A DNA stretch of 13,228 nucleotides from NCBI GenBank assembly GCA_937875885.1, contig CALEIO010000258.1, positions 1 through 13,228 on the forward strand, read 5' to 3'. The stretch is from an uncultured Clostridia bacterium. GTDB lineage: Bacteria; Bacillota; Clostridia; Oscillospirales; Acutalibacteraceae. Shown piece by piece: positions 6,201 through 13,228 of the stretch (the stretch's first letter is position 1; every line of letters begins with the position of its first letter). A model generated the notes under the pieces. It was not told where the DNA came from and did no database searches. It was given only the letters and a program-made list of their open reading frames with translations. A program made the position numbers and the translations under genes.

Positions 6201-9200
6201 GAGCGTACACAGGAAGGCTCCGGTCTGTGGGTTGACTCCAGCGTTACATTCAAGGGTATCTACTACACAATGACAGACGACCAGGAAAGCGCAGGTATGT
6301 TTGACAACACTGTTTACGTTACAGCTACTACAAAATCTAACGTAAACGATCCCAGCTGCGAGTCTCTGCGAAGCGAAGCTCGTCATCGTGTATATGTAAC
6401 AGCAATTCCTTCCTACTACCAGTGGGCAGGTCACGAGCTGTTTATCTCCAAGAAGAAGGTTCTGGATGATTCATCTGCAGAAGCAGGTAACGAGAGCAGT
6501 ATGCTCCACGATTACCAGGCATTCTTCAACAAGGTTAACGGAGATACCAGCAAGTTTGGTACTGCATTCTGCGACAGACTTGGCAACAAGGTTAACGACA
6601 GCTACTATGAGCACGTTAAGATTGAGCAGGCTGCAGACGGTAACTGGGGTTATATGGCAAGATACCCCGAAGCAGGTATTTATGAATTCTTCCTGCTTAT
6701 GTATATGTACGGTACAACAGGCGAAGTAAGCACAATGAATCTTGGCGATTACGCTGTTGTTCGTGTACTTGTTATTGTTGCAGACGTAGAGGACAGCGAG
6801 TATGTTCTTGACTACGGTCTTTCTACAGAAAACCTTGACGTAGGCGGCGAGCTCTTTAAGAATGACGAGCTTTACGGCGCACTTTCCGGTACACAGGCAA
6901 AGGTTATGGGCTTTACAACAACAGAGCCTTACTACCTGAATCCTATGTATGCAACAAACTACAACAGAATCCACTTCCTTGCACAGGATATCAGTACAAA
7001 CAATAAGTTTATTACTGAGGATGGTTACTACACTGCAAATATGGTAATTCCCGATGAAGGAAAGACCATCAACTACAACGAATTTTCAAATATGTACACC
7101 CTTACAGAAACAGGTACCACAACAATCAATGTTGACTGTCCTGTTTCCTGGGAGAATCTGTACCTCTACTACTGGTACGATGACGGCAGAAACAACGCTT
7201 GGCCCGGTCAGAAGATGAATATGATCAGCCACGGTAACTTTGAGCTGAACATCCCCAGTAACGTTCCTCACATCGTTCTGAGCAACGGCACTAACCAGAC
7301 AGTAGACCTCCACCTTAACACTGGTGCAGAGGCTTGGGTAGACATTAAGGGTACACTCAACGATGAAGGTAAGCTTTATGCAAGCGTAAGCTACAAAACC
7401 GCAGACGGTATTGTTCACGTAGCTGTGCCCGCAGGCTGGGACGATGTTTACTACCACTGCTGGGATGCCACAGGCAATCCCATTGCAGCGTGGCCCGGTA
7501 TAAAGGCAGAAACTGTGGATGAGGACGGCTTCTATACATTCCACATCCCCAGCGATATTACAAATATCGTTATCAACAACGGCAGTAAAAAACAGACAAA
7601 GGACCAGGTGCTTTATGCAGGCACAGAGTCCTGGCTGACTGTTAAGGATTTCGTTGAAGAAACCAACCCCGAATCAGGCGTTACTTACTACGAGGCAGTT
7701 ACAGCATACTGTCATCCCGACGAAACAGTTACAATGCACGCAGCAATTCCCGCTTACTGGGAGGGTGCGGCTCTGTACTACTGGTACAGTAACGGTAGCT
7801 CAACAGGTCTTTACTGGCCCGGTATTCCTATGACAAAGGGTGAGGATGGTCTCTATCACGTAGAGGGTATTCCCGCTGACGTTACAAACGTAATCATCAA
7901 CAATGGTAACGAAAACAGAATTGAGCAGACACATAACCTTTCAATTTCTGCAGGTATCGAAACCTGGTTCAACGTAACTGCAAAAGCAGGTGACGAACAG
8001 ACAAAGGTAGAGGTGAATGTTCCCAAGAGCTGGGATCAGACCTATGTGTACTTCTTCTTCCGCGATTCCCAGGGTCATACTCACTCAATCGGTGAGCCCT
8101 TCCCCGGTACAGCGGCTACAAAGGTATCTGACGGTGTGTTCACAATTGATGCACCCGATGATGCAAGAAGCTATGTTATCAGTAACGGCAACGGCATTCA
8201 GTCTCAGGACCTTGGTCTTATTCTGGGTGCAACAAACAAGGTTGCGATTGAAACCGACAGAAATGCACGTCCTCTGACAGAAACAGAGCTTCATATTGAA
8301 ACAAAGAACACCTGGGCAAACGCAAATGTTTACTATTGGTATAAAGATGCCAACGGTAATGATGTACAGGGTTCTTCCTGGCCCGGTGAAGCTGCAGAGA
8401 AGAACGAAGACGGTATATTCAGCTTTGTTCTCCCCGCAGGTTACAACAGATTCATCATCAATGATGGCAACGGTAACCAGACAGCTAATATTTCTGAATT
8501 CTACATGGGTATCGAAAACCATGTAACTATTAATAACGACAACACAAGCCACAAGATTGGCTTGCCTTACGAGACAGATATCGTTTATGGCGCAAATGCT
8601 GAAAAGGAAGGCTTTACCTTCACTCCCACAGACTTTATGGATTCCTTCTACAGCATCTGGATGGCTATCACAGTTCACGAGACAGACATCAACACAAGCA
8701 GCAGACCTACTGCTCTTGGCAACGCTATCAACATTGCAAAGGAAGTTCAGATGTACAAGAAGATCACTGTTCTTCCTGCAAACGTAGTTTACTACGAAGA
8801 TGACTTTGCGGGCATCAAGTACAATAAGGATACAACCGCAAATACATTTGAATACTTCGGCGATGGCTCAGGTAGCCTTACCCAGAGCATAGACCAGAAT
8901 CAGCAGTATGGTCAGGATGCTACATATCAGGGTGACGGAAACGACGAAATCACCGGCGGATCTATGACAAAGGTTGAGATTAAGGATAATCAGGAGTTTG
9001 CATCCTTTGAGTTCACAGGTACAGGCTTCGAGATTATCGGACATACTCACGCAAAGGAGCCTGCTTCTCTCAGAGTTGTTGTTAAGGACGAAAACGGCAA
9101 CATCGTTGGCGAGAAGATTGTTGTTACAGAGTTTGACAACGGTGCAGACGGTGGCTCCGAAGGCATTGTTGCTGTTCCGCTTATCCGTTTCTCCGGTCTT

Positions 9201-12200
9201 GCATTCGGCAAGTACACAGTATCCCTCAATGGTGTTCCTGTTTATGACTGGAGCCAGTGGGATGGCGACAGAAACCACAAGCCTCCTGTAAAGAAAGCTT
9301 GTGTATGTCTTGATGGTGTTCGTATTTATCAGCCTCTTGACAGTAGCACTGACGGCAGCGAAAACGTAGCTCTCGGCAAGAAGTATGATTTCAAGGCTTA
9401 TACATCATCTCCCTACACTGCAAATCTTACAGACGGTAAGGCAGCAACAAATCTCCAGAGCGGTGTTAACGATTCTTCCTGGTTCGGATTCAAGAACACA
9501 GGCGACTCCGCTACAGGTAACATCGATCCCAACAACTCTAACAGAGCTGTAGGTGTGCTTGACCTTGGTCAGGTTTGCGATGTTGACAAGGTAAGAGTAC
9601 ACCACTTCAGAGGTACAAACTCTGTAGGTGCAGGTACATTTGATTATATCAATGTATATCTCTCCGAAGACGGTAACACATACAACTATATCCAGTCTAT
9701 TAATCCCGATAGTACTCAGGAAGGCGCATATTGGGGTGAGCTGGACGTAGTGGCTACCAAGGGTGCTCCCGTAAAGGCAAGATATGTTAAGTTCGCTATC
9801 GGTGCTACAGCCGGAAGACTGATTCTCATCAACGAGATTGAGGTTATCGGTAAGGGTGCTCCCGAGGCAGGTAAGAACGATGCATACCTTGAGACAGAAA
9901 ACGAAGCATCCTTCACAGAAATCAGAAATCTGATTGCAAGACGTCAGGCTTTTGCTGTTAAGTATGACGATACAGAAGGTCTGTCAGTTTCCGGTGGTAC
10001 AAACACATGGATTGAAAACCGTAACAATGTTGTTCCCGGCGACCGCGATAAGAGCTGGAAGAACAACACAGTAAACAGCGTAAGTGACTACCTGCTTGCA
10101 GGTCCTAACAACGAAGTTTATATGATAGAGTCCACAGAGAAAGAGAAGTCCGCTCTCGTATTCTATGTACAGGAGTCCGGCTACTCTGTGCACAACTTCC
10201 AGATTGCTATCAGAGCTCTGGATCACGGCACATATATGGGCTCTCCCGAGACAGGTTACCTCTATGCAGACATTCAGTATGGTGCAATGGTTGACGGTGA
10301 GCTTGTATGGAAGCCCCTCACAGTTGTAGAGAGTGCTGCAGAGCAGTACTTCACAGTACCTTACACAGAGTGTCCCTATGATGAGGTTAATAACAGATAT
10401 CAGGTTGTGCTCAGAGTTGCAGATTCTGATATTACAGGTTTGGCTTCTTATACAACAGTTAAACTCAACGGACTTGACCTGCTCACACTCAACACAGACG
10501 AAGTTCCCGATGTTCCCGAGATTACATACAAGGATGAGATCAACAACGTACTCATCGACAGTAACGGTAACACTCTGGATATATCAAAGTTTGTAGACTT
10601 TATCCAGCTGGATGCACAGATGGAAACAGAGGTTGTTGTGTATGACTTACGCAACGACCAGCCCGCTCCCGAGGGAGTAAACACAAGTGCTCTTGGCGCA
10701 CTTTACCACAACTTCACAGCTGATTCTTCCACAGACTTCGTGCTCACAGAAGATAGCAAGATTTACATTGTTACAACTTCTGAAAGCGCAAAGCCCTCTG
10801 CCGAGACAATCGAGACTGCACAGCTTGTTCAGAGCCAGTTTGCAGCAGACAAACTTCCCTCTGCAGAGCCTATGGAGGTTGTCTGGGGTCTTGAGAAATA
10901 CACTCAGCCCGGCGACATCCTCATCTTTGCTAACGCTTCCGGCTATAGTGCAGAAAAGTATAAGCTGGTAGTAGCTGACCAGGCAAAGGTTTACGCTTCT
11001 GATGACAACGGTCTTCTCTATGGCCTTAACACACTCCAGAAGCACTTCCGCTACGCAAAGACAAATGCTATCGAGGGCTTCACAGTTGAAGATTATCCCC
11101 AGACAGCAGAGCGTACAATTCACCTTGACGTAGCAAGAAAGTATCTGACAAAGGATTGGGTAGTTAACTACATCAAGGAAATGTCCTGGATGGGTTACAA
11201 TGCACTTGAGCTCCACTTCTCTGAAGACGGTGGTTTCCGCGCAGACTTCTGGGATCCCAACTACTTTGTAAGTGCAAACGGCAACGACTTCTCCTGGACA
11301 GTTGGTAGCAGAACTCAGTATTGGGTTAACGATCCTTACAAGACCGACCCCGATGCAGGTAAGTACCTGACAGCAGCAGAGCTTGTAGAGATTTGTGAAA
11401 CAGCACTGCAGTACAACATCGAGATTATTCCTTCTTTCGATACACCTGCTCACGTTGACTGGCTCACATGGAACCACTACAATAACTATTCTGCAAAGGG
11501 CAAGACAAACACATTCAAGTACAACGGTACAACATATACACTTCCCACATACATCAACTACCGTACATCCAGCACAAGCGACAGCAGATGGGCTTGTCTG
11601 AATCTCGGTAATGATGCAGTACAGAAGTTCGCACTTGCAATGTATAAGGATATTGCAGACTTCTTTACACAGTATGCAGGTTCAACAAAGTTCAACATCG
11701 GTGGTGACGAGGTTGCTCTTACCACATCCGATACATGGAACTATGCAACCTTCTATAACTACATAAACACTCTTAACTCAATGCTTAACAGCGAGGGTTA
11801 CACTGTAAGAATGTATAACGACTTCCTTGACAGAAGCAAGTACATCAATCAGCTTCCCTCCGGCACAACAATGCCTACACTTGCATCCAACATTGAGATT
11901 GTTTACTGGACAGCAGATGGTGAGGTTCAGCCTGCAAGTAACTTTGAAAACCAGAACAGAAAAGTCTACAACGGTATGAACTACTGGACATACTATGTTC
12001 TGCGTATTGCTGATGCTTCCTCTGTAAGTGCAGCGAACAAGGGCAGAGATGCCCGTGACCCCAACAATACATGGTGGTCATTCTACCGAAATCAGGAAGA
12101 CTATATCTACGGCGAATGGAACCCCACACTTTTCTCAGGCTATAATGCATCCACAAAGTACACAATCTGGGATGATACTCTTGCTGGTGGTTACTTTATG

Positions 12201-13228
12201 GTATGGAACGACTATGCAGCTCTTAACACAGAGGTAGAGATGTGGAACGGCGTATATGATAAGACCGGCGTTTCCGGTACATCCAACAACTTCTACAGTC
12301 TTATCAACCGTATGTGGTCCAGCGCCATCAAGCAGTGGCACTGGGGTATTCACAACAGCTCATACAACGGAGTTCAGACAACTTATGCAAAGTATGCACT
12401 CCTGCGTGATACTCTCGGCTTCTTCCCCGGCTATGTAGCTACTACATCCGGCAGCTATGCAAAGGCTTCTGCAGACTTTACAGAGCCTCTCACAACAGTT
12501 TCTGACCTTGCTTTCCGCAATGCTTACACAGTAACATTCAAGAACTACAATGGTGAGGTTCTTAATACTCAGGAAGTAAGAGAAGGCTCCGCAGCTGTTG
12601 CTCCTGCTGATCCCACAAAGAAATCTGACGTTTGGTATGACTACACCTTCGCAGGTTGGGACAGAGATTTCACAAACGTAACATCTGATATTGTTGTTAC
12701 TGCTACATACACAGCTAAAGCTACTACAGCAGGTAAGCTTGGTTACCTTGGTCTTAAGGTATCAGGCGGTACAAACGTAAACGTAAGCTTTGACGATGCT
12801 GTGGCAAAGCCCATGGGTATCGAGTATGTAAATGCAAGTATGGAATTCGGTGTTAAGGTTACAGTTTCTGCAGAAACCACAAACTCCAACAGATTCATCG
12901 GTTGGGTTGACTCCAAGAGCGGTGAGATTGTAACAACAAACCGCAGATACACATTCCATACATCAGGTAACGATATTCTTCTTGCTGTGTTTGACACAGA
13001 CGTTATGAACAAGAACCTGGTTATCTTCAGAAATGATAAGACAAATCAGGTTGTTGATATGCAGTATTACTCTGCAACAGATACAATCACTATTCCCACA
13101 ATCACATATCCCGGCTACGAGTTTATGGGCTGGCAGTACACAGAGGCAGAGATTAAGGAACAGCTTGCCCAGGGCAAGGATGTAACAGTATATACTGTCT
13201 ACCTTCCAAGTCTTTCAAGCATTCCGCA
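3213..13228 (+). CDS. Giant secreted multimodular GH20 beta-hexosaminidase-type protein (partial, at least 3338 aa)
   Basis: The ATG at 3213 follows AAAGGAG at 3197-3203, and the frame remains open to the window edge. Residues 1-30 form a signal peptide (MKKSKFGTR, hydrophobic core, cleavage after AFA). Order of modules: fibro-slime/PA14-like start (YDYLADGILFEF, about 66-77); a jelly-roll-like insert (about 154-303); the fibro-slime core (FEFEGDDDVYLFINGQ at 739, FYYMERHG at 812); a DUF11-like domain (about 848-1070); an unassigned beta-rich stretch; five CBM26-like repeats (1304-1776); a further beta-sandwich region (about 1777-2049, with FTGTGFEIIG); an F5/8-type-C domain (about 2050-2215); an unassigned stretch; the GH20 non-catalytic domain (about 2510-2612); GH20 catalytic barrel (about 2625-3073); InlB-like beta-grasp repeats (from 3105). 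GH20 enzymes remove beta-linked GlcNAc/GalNAc or lacto-N-biose units by substrate-assisted catalysis. The many binding modules suggest a surface-bound or secreted enzyme acting on mucin, milk or other complex glycans. Exact substrate and the cell-wall anchor, if any, cannot be seen. Confidence 0.93.
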   Translation, partial: MKKSKFGTRVIAFVLVMIMVASLMPLSAFAVNKFDVVTDRNVTYTGIDNSSLNQNGTINWPIKIYDYLADGILFEFAQADGSVMYSSNKVNTDDYTGQYVLGKPMPPTSVGHDFTTDWVYTGQQVNTGYATEKNRYKKTKMAAVDYQSPQYMRITSTGGTYLSNFSSDMNCCITNFTNDNGGVKAKNDVRYMAMVYRSNGIANSGSVPGFAINVVNSSGSWLRFPSNDANLYDTSGKTISNTSEWKVFVCDLATLNANNWNSIGTSISSVYLRLVMDSTSDYFDISHIGYFSNVELAKQYGEQCLAFIKDPGEYIPGTYWNGAGNDAFGMLYPSNGAAWNSGGGNPVTTTTGGQYAGYYTQGIGAVPSKYESAWTFGKNINANRKDGVDANGRLNGTGNLIGTSDMIYLLQPKTFLNVTGGTEYDMSELQFDGYNLLTKSTKGVFTAGLLEGTLSSDGTPQYRQETIEYIADLLSKTLVIPRTASNGYNNYNFVAGVKNREQYGYSVVNGKEVANDLAQGLRNCLDIYFSGNNKAAAPKMGTYAETLQKADKLKGKFLSAAPYIDTCIDAAYYLLNNIFVADSYNQAQNDYRYLTLSSATLSNGQTAYVFDGGFSNGASLDNVANGSMTQEQYKNLSDSAIEYSSIKEGGDGTISLNKVDEKDYFYYQANTTAYTTMYPFLPVTGATGVYAGGTDSYYFAEDGKRSYTDEFGTYKNRNYNYVLASNGEFVYHEEDSLFFEFEGDDDVYLFINGQLVLDLGGGHSVASSSLNVNDYVTWARTVLKNPENYTAEEIKRANALDLTNGEIVSFDFYYMERHGYGANMRIATNMHITDPALRVDKTAYQGGKQIEYGGIVDGDSPIEYNFTISNVGNTKLYNMTFDDSDIGLTLTPEKGLFVKGDDTTSIDDDINGYIVTDAHGGRLDAGDLTAVVTGYQQVGSGGDYIQEGHTYTKVEAGTGTHIYYDSITINFEDNEALKNFLKTLQSDKTDNNTVDDERTQEGSGLWVDSSVTFKGIYYTMTDDQESAGMFDNTVYVTATTKSNVNDPSCESLRSEARHRVYVTAIPSYYQWAGHELFISKKKVLDDSSAEAGNESSMLHDYQAFFNKVNGDTSKFGTAFCDRLGNKVNDSYYEHVKIEQAADGNWGYMARYPEAGIYEFFLLMYMYGTTGEVSTMNLGDYAVVRVLVIVADVEDSEYVLDYGLSTENLDVGGELFKNDELYGALSGTQAKVMGFTTTEPYYLNPMYATNYNRIHFLAQDISTNNKFITEDGYYTANMVIPDEGKTINYNEFSNMYTLTETGTTTINVDCPVSWENLYLYYWYDDGRNNAWPGQKMNMISHGNFELNIPSNVPHIVLSNGTNQTVDLHLNTGAEAWVDIKGTLNDEGKLYASVSYKTADGIVHVAVPAGWDDVYYHCWDATGNPIAAWPGIKAETVDEDGFYTFHIPSDITNIVINNGSKKQTKDQVLYAGTESWLTVKDFVEETNPESGVTYYEAVTAYCHPDETVTMHAAIPAYWEGAALYYWYSNGSSTGLYWPGIPMTKGEDGLYHVEGIPADVTNVIINNGNENRIEQTHNLSISAGIETWFNVTAKAGDEQTKVEVNVPKSWDQTYVYFFFRDSQGHTHSIGEPFPGTAATKVSDGVFTIDAPDDARSYVISNGNGIQSQDLGLILGATNKVAIETDRNARPLTETELHIETKNTWANANVYYWYKDANGNDVQGSSWPGEAAEKNEDGIFSFVLPAGYNRFIINDGNGNQTANISEFYMGIENHVTINNDNTSHKIGLPYETDIVYGANAEKEGFTFTPTDFMDSFYSIWMAITVHETDINTSSRPTALGNAINIAKEVQMYKKITVLPANVVYYEDDFAGIKYNKDTTANTFEYFGDGSGSLTQSIDQNQQYGQDATYQGDGNDEITGGSMTKVEIKDNQEFASFEFTGTGFEIIGHTHAKEPASLRVVVKDENGNIVGEKIVVTEFDNGADGGSEGIVAVPLIRFSGLAFGKYTVSLNGVPVYDWSQWDGDRNHKPPVKKACVCLDGVRIYQPLDSSTDGSENVALGKKYDFKAYTSSPYTANLTDGKAATNLQSGVNDSSWFGFKNTGDSATGNIDPNNSNRAVGVLDLGQVCDVDKVRVHHFRGTNSVGAGTFDYINVYLSEDGNTYNYIQSINPDSTQEGAYWGELDVVATKGAPVKARYVKFAIGATAGRLILINEIEVIGKGAPEAGKNDAYLETENEASFTEIRNLIARRQAFAVKYDDTEGLSVSGGTNTWIENRNNVVPGDRDKSWKNNTVNSVSDYLLAGPNNEVYMIESTEKEKSALVFYVQESGYSVHNFQIAIRALDHGTYMGSPETGYLYADIQYGAMVDGELVWKPLTVVESAAEQYFTVPYTECPYDEVNNRYQVVLRVADSDITGLASYTTVKLNGLDLLTLNTDEVPDVPEITYKDEINNVLIDSNGNTLDISKFVDFIQLDAQMETEVVVYDLRNDQPAPEGVNTSALGALYHNFTADSSTDFVLTEDSKIYIVTTSESAKPSAETIETAQLVQSQFAADKLPSAEPMEVVWGLEKYTQPGDILIFANASGYSAEKYKLVVADQAKVYASDDNGLLYGLNTLQKHFRYAKTNAIEGFTVEDYPQTAERTIHLDVARKYLTKDWVVNYIKEMSWMGYNALELHFSEDGGFRADFWDPNYFVSANGNDFSWTVGSRTQYWVNDPYKTDPDAGKYLTAAELVEICETALQYNIEIIPSFDTPAHVDWLTWNHYNNYSAKGKTNTFKYNGTTYTLPTYINYRTSSTSDSRWACLNLGNDAVQKFALAMYKDIADFFTQYAGSTKFNIGGDEVALTTSDTWNYATFYNYINTLNSMLNSEGYTVRMYNDFLDRSKYINQLPSGTTMPTLASNIEIVYWTADGEVQPASNFENQNRKVYNGMNYWTYYVLRIADASSVSAANKGRDARDPNNTWWSFYRNQEDYIYGEWNPTLFSGYNASTKYTIWDDTLAGGYFMVWNDYAALNTEVEMWNGVYDKTGVSGTSNNFYSLINRMWSSAIKQWHWGIHNSSYNGVQTTYAKYALLRDTLGFFPGYVATTSGSYAKASADFTEPLTTVSDLAFRNAYTVTFKNYNGEVLNTQEVREGSAAVAPADPTKKSDVWYDYTFAGWDRDFTNVTSDIVVTATYTAKATTAGKLGYLGLKVSGGTNVNVSFDDAVAKPMGIEYVNASMEFGVKVTVSAETTNSNRFIGWVDSKSGEIVTTNRRYTFHTSGNDILLAVFDTDVMNKNLVIFRNDKTNQVVDMQYYSATDTITIPTITYPGYEFMGWQYTEAEIKEQLAQGKDVTVYTVYLPSLSSIP
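5385..5711 (+). other. Fibro-slime/PA14-like domain core within the giant protein
   Basis: Residues about 725-833 contain FEFEGDDDVYLFINGQ, LVLDLGGGH and FYYMERHGYGANMRI. The 'F.G.DD..VFI.G..V.DLGG.H' and 'FY.ERH...N..I.TN' pair is the signature of the fibro-slime domain (PA14-like beta sandwich) of ruminal and gut Clostridia surface proteins. Its expected N-terminal motif (YDY.ADG..FEF) sits about 650 residues earlier, with other material in between. Confidence 0.65.
7122..8540 (+). repeat. Five tandem CBM26-like carbohydrate-binding repeats
   Basis: Approximate units: 7122-7352, 7410-7649, 7725-7979, 8004-8255 and 8286-8540. Each has an aromatic strand (YYWY, YHCW, YYWY, YFFF, YYWY), a WPG motif (Trp at residues 1330, 1427, 1535 and 1723; the fourth unit has FPG at 1630), a 'F.. 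.IP..' strand, an 'I.NNG/ISNG...Q' strand and, in the first three, a closing 'E.W..V' strand. This is the pattern of starch-binding module 26, where the aromatic residues and the NG..Q loop form the sugar site. DNA identity between units is low, so the duplication is old. Family assignment is by motif only; ligand may not be starch. Confidence 0.7.
9360..9857 (+). other. F5/8 type C (discoidin, CBM32-like) domain within the giant protein
   Basis: Residues about 2050-2215 start ENVALGKKYDFKAYTSSPYTA and LTDGKAATN, contain WFGF, GVLDLGQVCDVDKVRVHHF, INVYLSEDG, ARYVKFAI and end INEIEVIGKG. This strand order and the 'LTDG', 'DLG...V', 'YV.F' and 'I.EIEV' landmarks are typical of the discoidin fold. 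Such domains in GH20 enzymes bind terminal galactose or GlcNAc. Confidence 0.7.
11085..12431 (+). other. GH20 catalytic domain within the giant protein
   Basis: Residues about 2625-3073. Seen: EDYPQTAERTIHLDVARKY (first strand), MGYNALELHFSEDGGF, IIPSFDTPAH (2739-2747), NIGGDEV with the catalytic pair Asp2832-Glu2833, Trp2899 in VYWT, Tyr2924/Tyr2927 in NYWTYY (candidate stabilising tyrosine), and MVWNDYAA with Trp2998. The preceding YKLVV and DNGLLYGLNTLQKHF segment is the usual GH20 N-terminal alpha/beta domain. The Asp polarises the substrate acetamido group and the Glu is the acid/base. 'PAH' replaces the common 'PGH', and the late 'WNDYAALNTE' segment resembles lacto-N-biosidase-type members more than plain hexosaminidases; that subtype call is tentative. 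Confidence 0.85.
12525..13228 (+). repeat. InlB-like beta-grasp repeats at the visible C-terminus
   Basis: Residues 3105-3168 (YTVTFKNYNGEVLNTQEVREG ending FAGWDRDFTNVTSDI and TATYTA) match the InlB B-repeat/Flg_new type: 'V.F...G..L....V..G......P......F.GW......V..D....A.Y'. Two more diverged units follow, marked by FIGWVDS and by YEFMGWQYTE. They normally act as rigid spacers on Gram-positive surface proteins. The array runs off the window. Confidence 0.65.

Noticed and set aside
7122..8540. CRISPR-like or DNA-level tandem repeat
   Set aside because: The repeats are at protein level only, about 95-108 codons apart, in frame within the giant gene, with little DNA identity.
10647..11477. 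276-codon open frame on the minus strand
   Set aside because: It lies entirely inside the GH20 region of the giant plus-strand gene, has no good ribosome site or recognisable domain and is Cys/Val-rich in the way antisense frames of this codon bias are. Similar long minus-strand frames recur across 5600-12900.

Overview
The window looks like chromosomal DNA from a gut or rumen Clostridia species, most likely a Ruminococcus-like Oscillospiraceae. This is inferred from strong AGGAGG-type ribosome binding sites, consensus sigma-A promoters, secreted proteins with fibro-slime and starch-binding-module-26-like (CBM26-like) domains, and the style of a small peptide-maturation operon. No RNA gene, CRISPR array, insertion sequence or phage gene was seen.

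Left arm (1-2086, minus strand). This is a compact operon read right to left: a PqqD-type peptide-recognition protein (2074-1805), a small cysteine-containing precursor-like peptide (1772-1512), an HPr-kinase-like P-loop protein (1502-645), an abnormally short radical SAM protein (630-220) and the start of a membrane-associated protein resembling lysophospholipid acyltransferases (193 to beyond the edge). The gaps are 9 to 32 bases and no terminator lies between the genes. The parts fit a RiPP (ribosomally made, modified peptide) pathway: a leader with a YxxP motif, a recognition protein, a kinase-like tailoring enzyme and a radical SAM enzyme. Two things stand out. The radical SAM protein stops at 136 residues, so it lacks most of the barrel and any SPASM domain. 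The precursor ends in serine, the residue phosphorylated by HPr-kinase-like tailoring enzymes of some lasso peptides.

Centre (about 2087-2372). This is a divergent regulatory region. A near-consensus sigma-A promoter drives the plus strand (TTGACG, 17-base spacer, TATAAT). A second plausible promoter drives the peptide operon on the minus strand. An imperfect inverted repeat abuts the ribosome binding site of the PqqD gene.

Right arm (2373-13228, plus strand). A probable lipoprotein with two related beta-rich repeats (2373-3089) is followed after 123 bases by a giant secreted protein (3213 to beyond the right edge, at least 3338 residues, no in-frame stop found on manual translation). In order it carries a signal peptide, a fibro-slime/PA14-like region with an inserted jelly-roll-like module, a DUF11-like domain, five CBM26-like repeats, further beta-sandwich modules, an F5/8-type-C (discoidin) domain, a GH20 beta-hexosaminidase domain with an intact Asp-Glu pair, and C-terminal InlB-like beta-grasp repeats. 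It is best read as a cell-surface or secreted glycosidase that binds and trims host or dietary glycans. Whether the two arms are functionally linked is not shown; they only share a promoter region.
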